A stretch of 64,000 bases of DNA from contig JAFIFV010000070.1 in assembly GCA_020831845.1 (NCBI GenBank), forward strand, positions 1 to 64,000. Direction: 5' to 3'. Shown one piece after another: positions 35,922 to 44,056 of the stretch. Under the pieces are notes generated by a model. The model ran no database searches, was not told the origin of the DNA, and was given only the letters and a program-made list of their open reading frames with translations. The translations under genes and the position numbers were made by a program. How positions within the stretch are numbered: position 1 is the first letter of the stretch; every line of letters starts with the position of its first letter. This DNA comes from Ectothiorhodospiraceae bacterium. Its GTDB lineage: Bacteria; Pseudomonadota; Gammaproteobacteria; Nitrococcales; Aquisalimonadaceae.

Positions 35922-36950
35922 TCATCCTCCCTGGCGGGAATCCGCCGACTGTTGCGGGGCGCCGAGCCCGCCGCGCGCGTGCGCGTCGCGAATGCGCACG
36001 CGGGCACCGGTCTGCCGGGCCCGTCGCCCCAGCCAGGTCGACAGCCCCAGGCGCGCTCCCCGGGACAGTCGGAGCGGCGGGGCCTCGCCGGAGCGCAGAT
36101 GCAGCTCCACGTCCCAACGGAGTTCCCCGCCGATATAGGCGCGAGCCAGGTCGCCCAGTTCCGCAAGGCCGCGCTCGCCGGGCATCAGCGCCTCGTACTG
36201 ACCACGGCTCAGCTCCCGCAGCACGATTCGGAAGCTGAACTGGCACTGCCACGAGCGCCGACCCAGGTTGGCGTCCCTCCCCAGGCGGCCGACCGGGCTG
36301 CTTCGCCCCAGTGCCAGCCGTTCCTGTGGCGGTATCTCCAGCCAGCCGGCGCTGAACGGCTCAATGGTCACAGGAAACCCAAAATGGTCTTCAAGGATGT
36401 CCTCCAGGCCCTCTTGCGGGCGTGCCTGCGCCGAATAGCGACCGATGCGGTGCAGCCTGGCGCGATCACCCACGGTATCGCGCCCAACCGCACCGGGCAT
36501 TCCGAGACCAGCCAGCGAGCCGAGAAACCAGAAGAAGCGGTTGTCGGGCCGGTCCGCTTCCACGGCCGGCTCGGCATCCGCCCAGGCGCGGTAGAACAAC
36601 GACGCCAGGCGGTGGTGAAACAGGTTGAGAAAGTCCGCCAGGCCAGGATCCTGGTGCAGCCGCCGCCGTTCGTCCGCGTATTCGGTGAGATGCAGCGGCA
36701 GCGGTCCGTTGGGGCCGAGCAGTCCGAATCCTTCGCTGTAGAGCCGCGGAGGCGTCCCGGCCTGTATGGAGGTCACCTCTCCCGGAGCGAATCGCAGCGA
36801 CGGCAGCTGCGACAGGCGCACGCCGTCTTCCCCTGGCCGGCGGCTGCGCCCCAGGCGCGGCGACTCGGACGCGGCCGCCTCGATCAGCCGCAGAGCGGCG
36901 AACAGCGTGTAGCGTTCCGGAGCCTGTTGCAGTCCGCCGGGAATCTTCAC
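35922..36950 (-). CDS. tssG: T6SS baseplate protein TssG
   Basis: A 342-residue wedge subunit that pairs with TssF. Seen are the N-terminal LFAALRLIEAA, then LRFAPGEVTSIQ, GLLGPNGPLPLHLTEYA and HRLASLFYRAWADAEP, all TssG signatures. The start is a GTG at 36950 overlapping the tssF stop (GTGA). The protein ends with an Arg-rich tail (ARQTGARVRIRDAHARGG). Confidence 0.93.
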   Translation of the reverse strand: MKIPGGLQQAPERYTLFAALRLIEAAASESPRLGRSRRPGEDGVRLSQLPSLRFAPGEVTSIQAGTPPRLYSEGFGLLGPNGPLPLHLTEYADERRRLHQDPGLADFLNLFHHRLASLFYRAWADAEPAVEADRPDNRFFWFLGSLAGLGMPGAVGRDTVGDRARLHRIGRYSAQARPQEGLEDILEDHFGFPVTIEPFSAGWLEIPPQERLALGRSSPVGRLGRDANLGRRSWQCQFSFRIVLRELSRGQYEALMPGERGLAELGDLARAYIGGELRWDVELHLRSGEAPPLRLSRGARLGLSTWLGRRARQTGARVRIRDAHARGGLGAPQQSADSRQGG

Positions 36951-38815
36951 AGTATCGCCCTCGTTCCGGCCCTGACCGGCCAGCGCATGATTTCTCCGCG
37001 CTGGGTTGATTCCACCACCGTGCGGGTGAAACTGTTGATGGACACGTACTTGGCAAAGAACCGCTCTAGCACGGCACCGAGCAGAAATGCGCCGACGCCG
37101 GTGAAGGCGTCCTCGTCGAGCCGCAGACGCAGTTCCAGCCCGTTGCCGAAACAGATGGGACCGCCCACCGGCATGCGGTGGACAGCGGAACGAGCGCCAA
37201 CCGAAACCACCCCCTCGACATGCCTTGCCAACGCGTCCCGGGGGTCGACGTACAGATCCAGCAATTGCCGCAGGGCCTGGGCACCGGAATCGCCACCCTC
37301 CCCGGCCAGCGAAAGGTAGTTCAGGGACAGCTGGCTGATCAGCCTCCAGGTGGTCTCTCCGGCCTTGAACGCGGGCCGAGGCCGGGTCGGGCCGGTGACC
37401 ACACGGGCCGACTGCACCGGCGCGGCGACGTCCAGCAGGAAATCGGTGGCGCCTCTGCCAACTGCCATCTGAATCGGCAGATCGCGGTTGGTACAGAGCA
37501 GCCTCACCTCAAGCTGACGCAGTTCCTCGGCATAAGGCGCCTGGGTCTCGTCCACCAGCGATATGAACACCTCGCTGCCCAGATAGCCCGTGCGCGCACC
37601 CCGCTGGCGCTGGCGCGACGAGCTGAGCCGGGGCCGCCGGGAAACGAAGAAGTAGGCGCCGCCCTCCTCGCCGTCGGTCTCCCTGGCGACGCGGTAGAAT
37701 GTTCTGAACTGTCTGGCGCTCTCGCCGCCGCGGCCGTATCCCTCGACCCCGTTTACCCGGTACACCTCGAAGTCCATCGGCCGGTTGCGGTCCGGGACGA
37801 CATGGAATTCGGTCCGTTCCTGCCGGACGTTGATCCGGTCCGCCGTGTGCGGAAACAGGTTGATCGCCGGGGTGGCGTACAGCAGAAAAGCCTGGGCGTC
37901 CAATGCGTGCTCCAGCCGCTGATCGCCACGACGCAGCATTACCGTCAGTTCCAGGCGCTGGCCGCTGAGCTGTCGCACGCCGGGCTCCAGGCCGAGGAAC
38001 TCGACGAACAGGAAGCGCTGGGGAAAGGCGAAATACTCCTGCAGCAGCCGATAGCCGTCGAACGTCCGGCGCACAGACGGAAGCAACGCCTCGTTGCGGT
38101 CGAAGCCCGGTTGTCGAATGCCGACGCGCGGATCCACCGAGGCCGGCTTTCCGGGATCGTCGCGCAGACAGGCCCCGGCGAACGAACCATGGATGATCTC
38201 ATAGAGCCACATGGGCAGCTCGTCGCCGCCGCGCAGATAGAAGGACAGGCGGTCCAGGGGCAGGTCCCCCAGCGTGCCGCCGTTGACCATTTCCAGATCG
38301 AGCTGGATGGCCGCCCTGACGCCGTTGGGGGTGGGCAGGCCGCGCGCCGCCATGACCCCGGGGTTGGCCAGATAGCGGGCGTCGGACAGCCGCAGCGGCC
38401 ACAGACGGACGTCGTGGGCGGTGCGATACTCGCATGCCGTCTTCTCACCCTTGCCGAGCTGCGCCCGCAGCGCCGTGCCGGCGGGCAGCCGGTAACCGGA
38501 TTCCAGCGTGCCTGCGGTGGAATCCGGCTGCAGTTCCACCACCGCCATCGACGGCGTGGGCGTGGTGAGATGCGGGTAGACCAGCTCCAGCAACTGATGG
38601 GTGAAATCCGGGAACCGGGCGTCGATCTTGTACTGCACCCGGGCGGTGAGGAAAGCGAACCCCTCCAGCAGCCGCTCGACGTAGGGATCGGCGCAGTCCA
38701 GACCATTCATCCCAAGCCGCCCGGCAATCTTCGGGTAGTCGCGGGCGAACTCGCTCCCCATCTCGCGGATGTATCGCAGTTCCTGTTCGTAGAGTTCGAG
38801 CAGTCTCGGGTCCAT
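36947..38815 (-). CDS. tssF: T6SS baseplate protein TssF
   Basis: A 622-residue wedge protein with the classic N-terminus LELYEQELRYIREMGSEFA and the block DPYVERLLEGFAFLTARVQ. Other family stretches are LELVYPHLTTPTPSMAVVE and, at the C-terminus, FFAKYVSINSFTRTVV. Length is normal. It overlaps tssG by 4 bp and is separated from tssE by ~100 bp holding a repeat. Confidence 0.94.
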   Translation of the reverse strand: MDPRLLELYEQELRYIREMGSEFARDYPKIAGRLGMNGLDCADPYVERLLEGFAFLTARVQYKIDARFPDFTHQLLELVYPHLTTPTPSMAVVELQPDSTAGTLESGYRLPAGTALRAQLGKGEKTACEYRTAHDVRLWPLRLSDARYLANPGVMAARGLPTPNGVRAAIQLDLEMVNGGTLGDLPLDRLSFYLRGGDELPMWLYEIIHGSFAGACLRDDPGKPASVDPRVGIRQPGFDRNEALLPSVRRTFDGYRLLQEYFAFPQRFLFVEFLGLEPGVRQLSGQRLELTVMLRRGDQRLEHALDAQAFLLYATPAINLFPHTADRINVRQERTEFHVVPDRNRPMDFEVYRVNGVEGYGRGGESARQFRTFYRVARETDGEEGGAYFFVSRRPRLSSSRQRQRGARTGYLGSEVFISLVDETQAPYAEELRQLEVRLLCTNRDLPIQMAVGRGATDFLLDVAAPVQSARVVTGPTRPRPAFKAGETTWRLISQLSLNYLSLAGEGGDSGAQALRQLLDLYVDPRDALARHVEGVVSVGARSAVHRMPVGGPICFGNGLELRLRLDEDAFTGVGAFLLGAVLERFFAKYVSINSFTRTVVESTQRGEIMRWPVRAGTRAIL

Positions 38816-38888
38816 GGCGTGCGTGCCCGATCAGTTCCCGAACACGTGACAGATGCGAGCGGTGCTGGGCATGCTGTTTCCTCCCCAG

Positions 38889-38917
38889 GGAAGCACTGAA
38901 GCGTTCACGCTTCCCTA
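38889..38917 (-). repeat. Solo copy of the stop-codon repeat (short form) at the tssE end
   Basis: Read on the minus strand it begins TAGGGAAGCGTGAACGCTTC and its first triplet is the TAG stop of tssE. It is related to the copy at 18505-18533. The internal GAAGCGTGAACGCTTC is a perfect 6-bp-arm dyad (GAAGCG / CGCTTC around TGAA). Confidence 0.55.
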
Positions 38918-39664
38918 ACCATTTCCGGCCTCGCGGACGACCATGGAAGCGTCTTCCAGATCGAGTTCGGTATGCAGGTACAATTGCTCCGGTAGCGGCT
39001 GTCCCCAAAGCTCTCCCTCGATCAGGAAGGTAACGGTATTCAGGCGGCCACCCTCGTCCCGTTCCAGCGGCGTGACCGAGGCATGCCGTACGCGCGGCTC
39101 GAACTGCTCGATGGCACGCCGGATGCCGTCGGCAATGGCTGACAGATCGGCACCGGAGAGGCTGACGCCGGTCATGTCCGGCACCCCGTAGTTGAGCACC
39201 GAGCGGCCGACGTGCGGGTAGTCGTCCAGCGGTACTGCCACCGCCATGCAGCCGGTGTTAAGCAGCCAGGCCAGGTCGCGCAGGACCATCTGGCGCAGCC
39301 GCCGCGAGGAGATCACGCGATCCTCCCTGGATTCTTCCCGGTTGGGCACCAGTTGCCGCGACTTGAGCTCGACCAACTGTGCCAGCGGCGGGGCCTTCGG
39401 TGTCGGCCGCAAGTCCAGCACGCTGCGAAAGCTGAGCTGCTCGGGCCTGTTGTCCCAGACATCCCCGCCGCCGTCGTCCCCGCTCTCGACGCGAATCAGG
39501 CCCAGCGATCCCAGCATGTCGCGTACCTGCCCGACATCCAGTCCGGCCTGGCCCATTGCCTGCACCCGGTACTCCAGCGTGACGCGCTCCCTGAACCGTG
39601 CGTGGTCGGTCAACCGATCCAGCAGCGACGGCTGTAACGTTTCCTTGCTGGAAAGCTCGGGCAT
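38915..39664 (-). CDS. tssE: T6SS baseplate protein TssE with large insertion
   Basis: A 249-residue gp25-like wedge protein; most TssE are about 150-170 residues. The usual N-terminus LQPSLLDRLTDH (~10-21) and the core starting EDRVISSRRLRQMVLRDLAW (~115) are normally nearly contiguous but here are separated by about 85 residues (helical, then DDGGGDVWDNRPEQLSFRSV). The core continues with PHVGRSVLNYGVPDMTG and the C-terminal FEPRVRHASV sheet. The insert has no match I recognise. The reading frame is intact through it, so it is not a frameshift artefact. Confidence 0.85.
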   Translation of the reverse strand: MPELSSKETLQPSLLDRLTDHARFRERVTLEYRVQAMGQAGLDVGQVRDMLGSLGLIRVESGDDGGGDVWDNRPEQLSFRSVLDLRPTPKAPPLAQLVELKSRQLVPNREESREDRVISSRRLRQMVLRDLAWLLNTGCMAVAVPLDDYPHVGRSVLNYGVPDMTGVSLSGADLSAIADGIRRAIEQFEPRVRHASVTPLERDEGGRLNTVTFLIEGELWGQPLPEQLYLHTELDLEDASMVVREAGNG

Positions 39665-39749
39665 GCCGGGGCCTCCTTACTGTCGGAATGGCATGCAGGC
39701 ACACCGCCCGCCGTGGCGACGGACGATGCGCCGCGTGACCGAATCCCGC

Positions 39750-40235
39750 TCAGGCCGCCTCGTTCTTGGCGATGTTGAACCCGAAGTCCACGGACGGCAG
39801 CGGCGTGCCGTCGTTCTCCTGCGGCGTGTAGACCATCTTGAACTGCTCGAAGTTGAGCGTTACCTTCTCGGTCAGACGATCTTCTTCGCCCGACCCCCCG
39901 GTGCTCGTCGAGCTGATCAGTATCTTCTCGAGTTCGAGGACCAGATATTCCACCGGCTCATCCCCGCCCGCCTTGCGGACGGTCAGTTTGCCGGATGCCA
40001 AATGAGCCCCCTTGGAAACCGCTTGCCAGAGCGCCGGTGACGCCTTGTCCACGTGCTTGGTTATGGTGATGTCCTGGAAATTCGCCTTGCCACCGCCGCC
40101 ACCGCGGGCAACGTGCATGGTGCCTGCATTCGACGCGCCCCAGCTCCAGGAGAGCACGTCGATTTCACCCTCATGCGCGTGGTCCGAGGATTCCCCCTCG
40201 ATCCCATCCAGCTTCAGGAACATGTCAACAGCCAT
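39750..40235 (-). CDS. hcp: T6SS tube protein Hcp (TssD)
   Basis: A 161-residue Hcp that stacks as hexameric rings to form the inner tube and can carry small effectors. Family features are the N-terminus MFLKLDGIEGESSDHAHEGEIDV, QDITITKHVDKASPALW and the C-terminal VDFGFNIAKN. AAAGGAGAA lies upstream of the ATG. It is flanked by 85 and 144 bp gaps, and the stronger ribosome-binding site fits the high expression usual for Hcp. Confidence 0.95.
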   Translation of the reverse strand: MAVDMFLKLDGIEGESSDHAHEGEIDVLSWSWGASNAGTMHVARGGGGGKANFQDITITKHVDKASPALWQAVSKGAHLASGKLTVRKAGGDEPVEYLVLELEKILISSTSTGGSGEEDRLTEKVTLNFEQFKMVYTPQENDGTPLPSVDFGFNIAKNEAA

Positions 40236-40379
40236 CGTGTCGTTCTCCTTTGCTCAGGACGGAGCGACCGCCGCCCTCGTCATAACACCTCCGGTCCCCT
40301 CGTCGGGTCTGATCCGTCGGCCCCGGTCAGGCGTTCACTATCATGCGCCGCCCCGTTGATGGAGCGGACGTGCAAGCCG

Positions 40380-41873
40380 TCAGCCCTTGGCTGACGGCAG
40401 CTTGGAAACCAGCCGCAACGAGACCGACAACCCCTCGAGTTGGTAATGCGGCCGCAGGTGGAATATCGACGAGTAGTAACCGGGGTTGGCCTCGTCCTCC
40501 ATCACCTGCACCTCCGCCGCCGCCAGCGGCTTGCGTGCCTTGGTCTCTTCGGTGGCATTGGCCGGATCGCCGGTGACGTACTTGATGATCCAGTTCTGCA
40601 GGAACTTCTGCATGTCCTCGCGTTCCTTGAACGAACCCACCTTGTCGCGGACGATGCATTTCAGGTAGTGCGCGAAGCGCGTAGTCGCGAACAGATAGGG
40701 CAGCCGCGCGCCGAGCTGGGCGTTGGCGGTGGCGTCCGGATCATCGTACTCCGCCGGCTTGTGCACCGTCTGCGCACCGATGAACGCGGCTATGTCGGTG
40801 TTCTTGCGATGGATCAACGGCATCAGCCCGCTCTTCGCCAGCTCCGCCTCGCGCCGGTCGCTGATGGCGATTTCGGTGGGGCATTTCATGTCCACGCCGC
40901 CGTCGTCACTGGGGAACGTGTGCACCGGCAGCCCTTCCACCGCACCGCCGGATTCGACGCCGCGGATGCGCGTGCACCAGCCGTACTGCTTGAACGAGCG
41001 ATTGATGTTCACCGCCATGGCGTAGGCCGAATTCGCCCAGGTGTACTTGGTGGAATCGGAACCGCTGGTGTCTTCCTCGAAATTGAACTCCTCCACCGGT
41101 TCGGTGGCGGCACCGTAGGGTAGCCGCGACAGGAAGCGTGGCATGGCAAGCGCCAGGTACTTGGAATCCTCCGATTCGCGCAGCGACCGCCAGCCGGCGT
41201 ATTCCGGCGTCGAGAAGATCTTTGCCAGGTCGCGCGGGTTGGTCAGCTCCTGCCAGGAATCCATCTGCAACAAACCGGGTGCGGCGCCGGCGATGAAAGG
41301 CGCATGGGCGGCGGCTGCGATCTGCGCCATGCCCGAGAGCAGTTCCACGTCCTGGGGACCATGGTCGAAATGGTAGTCGCCGACGATGCAGCTGATAGGT
41401 TCGCCGCCGAGCTGACCGTATTCCTCCTCATAGATGCGCTTGAAGATCGGACTCTGGTCCCAGGCGGTGCCCTTGTACTTGCGCAGCGTCTTGTGCAATT
41501 CCTTCTTGCTCAGGGGCATGAAGCGGATCTTCAGCATCTCATCGGTCTCGGTGTTGTTGACGAGATGGTGAAGACCGCGCCAGGCGCCCTCCAGCGACTG
41601 GAACTTCTCGTTGTGAAGGATTTCGTTGATCTGGTCGGTCAGCTTCTCATCGATTTCGGCGATGATGGCATTGATGGTGCTGACAGCGTCGTCGGAAATC
41701 ACGGTGGTCTCGCGCAGCGCCTGCTCGGCGAGCGTACGCACAGCAGATTCCACCTCTTCCCGGGCCCGATCCGACTTCGGCCGGAACTCTTTCTGCAGCA
41801 ATTGGGCAAAATCGTCCGCGCTTAGCGCCTCGGCCTCGGTCTGGCCTTCAGTTTCCTTTTCCGTGTCAGCCAT
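40380..41873 (-). CDS. tssC: T6SS sheath large subunit TssC
   Basis: A 497-residue sheath protein (VipB). Signatures are FQSLEGAWRGLHHLVNNTETDEM, KRIYEEEYGQLGGEPISCIVGDY, and the C-terminal FLQNWIIKYV and VSLRLVSKLPSAKG. With TssB it forms the contractile sheath around the Hcp tube. It follows tssB by 3 nt. Confidence 0.96.
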   Translation of the reverse strand: MADTEKETEGQTEAEALSADDFAQLLQKEFRPKSDRAREEVESAVRTLAEQALRETTVISDDAVSTINAIIAEIDEKLTDQINEILHNEKFQSLEGAWRGLHHLVNNTETDEMLKIRFMPLSKKELHKTLRKYKGTAWDQSPIFKRIYEEEYGQLGGEPISCIVGDYHFDHGPQDVELLSGMAQIAAAAHAPFIAGAAPGLLQMDSWQELTNPRDLAKIFSTPEYAGWRSLRESEDSKYLALAMPRFLSRLPYGAATEPVEEFNFEEDTSGSDSTKYTWANSAYAMAVNINRSFKQYGWCTRIRGVESGGAVEGLPVHTFPSDDGGVDMKCPTEIAISDRREAELAKSGLMPLIHRKNTDIAAFIGAQTVHKPAEYDDPDATANAQLGARLPYLFATTRFAHYLKCIVRDKVGSFKEREDMQKFLQNWIIKYVTGDPANATEETKARKPLAAAEVQVMEDEANPGYYSSIFHLRPHYQLEGLSVSLRLVSKLPSAKG

Positions 41874-41876
41874 GGC

Positions 41877-42395
41877 TCAGCCCTCGCTTTTCTCTTCAGC
41901 GTCGTCATTGGGACGAGCGCCCAGGGTCTCCAGCAGGCCCTGGTCGTTCAGTACTTTCGCGATCAGCTCCTCGGCGCCGGACTTGCCGTCCATGTAGGTG
42001 ACCAGGTTGGCGAGCTGCTGACGCGCCTCCAGCAGCCTCCGCAGTGGTTCGATCTTTCTTGCCACCGCGGCCGGCGAGAAGTCGTCCATGCTCTCCAGCT
42101 CCAGATCAACCTCCATGTTCCCTTCCCCGGTCAGCCTGTTCTCGACGGCGAACTTCAGGGTTGGCCGCAACGCCTTCATGCGCTGGTCAAAGTTGTCCAC
42201 GTCGATCTCCAGCATCTTGCGGCCATCCACCGGGGGCAGCTGCTCCTGGCTGTCGCCGGCCAGATCGGACATCACCGCCATCACGAACGGCAGCTGGACT
42301 GTCTTTTCGGCGCCATAGAGCTCCGTGTCGTACTCGATCTGCACCCGAGGTGCCCTGTTCCGGGCGATGAACTTCTGAGAACTTGCCTTGGCCAT
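41877..42395 (-). CDS. tssB: T6SS sheath small subunit TssB
   Basis: A 172-residue sheath protein (VipA). The block RVQIEYDTELYGAEKTVQLP near the N-terminus and MDDFSPAAVARKIEPLRRLLEAR near the C-terminus are diagnostic; the latter region contains the helix contacting ClpV. It is in the same transcript as tssC. Confidence 0.96.
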   Translation of the reverse strand: MAKASSQKFIARNRAPRVQIEYDTELYGAEKTVQLPFVMAVMSDLAGDSQEQLPPVDGRKMLEIDVDNFDQRMKALRPTLKFAVENRLTGEGNMEVDLELESMDDFSPAAVARKIEPLRRLLEARQQLANLVTYMDGKSGAEELIAKVLNDQGLLETLGARPNDDAEEKSEG

Positions 42396-42469
42396 GACTT
42401 GCCACTCCCATCAGATAACCGAAGCCGATCAGGTTGCCCCCGCCCCATCACCGACGGATCCACGCCGCC

Positions 42470-43486
42470 CTAGTCCGCACTGACGCCTCCCAGCTTGCGG
42501 ACCTGCTCCACCGCATCGGGCGCTATGTCCTGGAGAATGTCGAGGAAATCCATGTCCACCAGCCTTTTGGCACGTGCCATCAACAGCGGTACCGGACTGG
42601 AGGGTTCATGGGCACGGAAATACGCGGATATCCTGTCCATCGCCGCCACTGCATCCTGGCGCGAGCGAATTTCGCCACCGCTTCCGGCGACCGCCCCAGC
42701 GGGGGGCGGCGAGGCAGCTTCGGCCGGCACCGTGGCGGAATCCGCCTGCGCCGCCGGCGATTCCGAATTGCTCATCGCCTCCTCCTGAAGATACTGGGCC
42801 AGCACCTGGACAATCCGGTGCAGCCCGTCCTTCAGCCGCCCGAGATCGGGTGCCTGCTCGGCACCCACCTTTTCCCTGAATACAGACTCGATGGCAGCCG
42901 CATCGTCCAGCGCCTGCTTCATCACGGCGTGCAGATCGCGGCGCTCCTCGGCGTCCATGGCCTGCAACGCACCGTCCACGACATCAAGCCGGGGGATCTC
43001 ACCCTCGTGATCAGCAGGCGGCTCGGCACGTCCCTGGGCCAGCTCCACATCCAGCAGGCTGAAACGGCCCGCCCGCTTGTCATTGACCAGGGGCGCGGTC
43101 CGCAGCGGCCGCAATACCTTGTGAAAGTTGGTGAGATTGAATACGGCGCTGGCACGTTCCATGGCGTCGCCGTCCTCGTCCAGCGGCGGGTAGACGTCGT
43201 CCCAGAACGCCTCCACGAGACCGCGCATCAGCGCCATGGCGGCGGAGAAATCGCGCAGGCCTCCGGTATGAAGCAAAGCGGCCGCCAGATAGGCGGCCGG
43301 TCTCAGATCGCGGGATCTGGCGAGCGCCTCCAGGCAGGCGGTCTGCAACTCGCTCCAGTCGGGTTCCTCTTCCGCAGCCGACCACTTGGCGAGCATGTCC
43401 AGCGACATGATCTCGCCTGCCTCGTAGAGATCGACCCCGGCTGGACCGGGTTCGCCCAACGGTTCGAGGAACTGCTCCAGATCCAT
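42470..43486 (-). CDS. tssA: T6SS protein TssA
   Basis: A 338-residue TssA with the N-terminal ImpA domain (~5-170; AGVDLYEAGEIMSLDMLAKWS, ALMRGLVEAFWDDVYPPLDEDGD). The C-terminus is short (AVAAMDRISAYFRAHEPSSPVP, KRLVDMDFLDILQDIAPDAV), resembling the TssA class in which this segment binds the baseplate. It helps prime and coordinate sheath assembly. The start at 43486 has CGGAGA 7 nt upstream; the frame's extension to 43669 has no homology. Confidence 0.92.
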   Translation of the reverse strand: MDLEQFLEPLGEPGPAGVDLYEAGEIMSLDMLAKWSAAEEEPDWSELQTACLEALARSRDLRPAAYLAAALLHTGGLRDFSAAMALMRGLVEAFWDDVYPPLDEDGDAMERASAVFNLTNFHKVLRPLRTAPLVNDKRAGRFSLLDVELAQGRAEPPADHEGEIPRLDVVDGALQAMDAEERRDLHAVMKQALDDAAAIESVFREKVGAEQAPDLGRLKDGLHRIVQVLAQYLQEEAMSNSESPAAQADSATVPAEAASPPPAGAVAGSGGEIRSRQDAVAAMDRISAYFRAHEPSSPVPLLMARAKRLVDMDFLDILQDIAPDAVEQVRKLGGVSAD

Positions 43487-43718
43487 GTTGCGTCTCCGCG
43501 AACGGGAATCACTCCCGGGCATCCTGCCTGCGGCCCCGGAACAGCACAGCCTTTGCGTTATGAATGGCTTGCCCCCGGTACCCACCCTACCGGCAAACGC
43601 GTTGGCTTGAAGCGAACGCACCCTGGCCGGAGATTCCCTGAAGTCTGGCACAGACCCTCCGCAGCGCAACCAGGACGACGCTTCCAGCAGGAGCCTGTCG
43701 GTCCTTACTTCAAGGAGT

Positions 43719-43737
43719 TACCTTTCATTGAAAGGTA
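43719..43737. promoter_or_regulatory. Palindrome upstream of tssA
   Basis: TACCTTTCATTGAAAGGTA has perfect 8-bp arms around ATT. It lies about 235 bp before the tssA ATG, just outside the repeat element. Its size suits a dimeric repressor operator for the tssA-B-C... transcript; the regulator is unknown. Confidence 0.4.
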
Positions 43738-43785
43738 GACGCGCATGCTCGGGCTTGCCAGTTCGGGGAACGGCCGAAGGCTAAT

Positions 43786-44056
43786 GGAAGCGCTGATTAA
43801 TTCCCGCGTTCGCGCTCGAGTCCGATTTTCGTTCGTGGCGAGAAGCAAGGTGCCGCAGGTAGTCATTCTACCTGCGGTGGCTTGCGACAACGCCACGGGC
43901 GAAAATCGGCCGAGCCCCAGAGGGTTACAGCCGGATCGTTCGCGATGCGAGGCGCGGTGCGCAGCGCCGTGGTCATTCCACGGTCAAGCGCCGCAACAAC
44001 GCAGCGCGAACGATCCGGCTGTAACGCGAGCGCGGGAATTAATCAGCGCTTCCTTA
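43786..44056. repeat. 271-bp composite inverted-repeat element (MITE-like)
   Basis: The outer arms are a perfect 23-bp inverted repeat (43786-43808 and 44031-44053, beginning GGAAGCGCTGATTAATTCCC). The last three bases, TTA, give the TAA stop of the following gene. Inside are two long imperfect hairpins (43822-43909 and 43924-44025), each closed by a TCATT loop at a GTAG/CTAC or GTGG/CCAC foot. There is no coding capacity. The outer 15 bases are shared with the 94-bp element at 21237. Confidence 0.75.

Noticed and set aside
33109-36138. 1009-codon plus-strand open frame opposite clpV
   Set aside because: It is antisense to a clear AAA+ ATPase, has His/Gln/Arg-rich low-information sequence, and arises from the high GC content.
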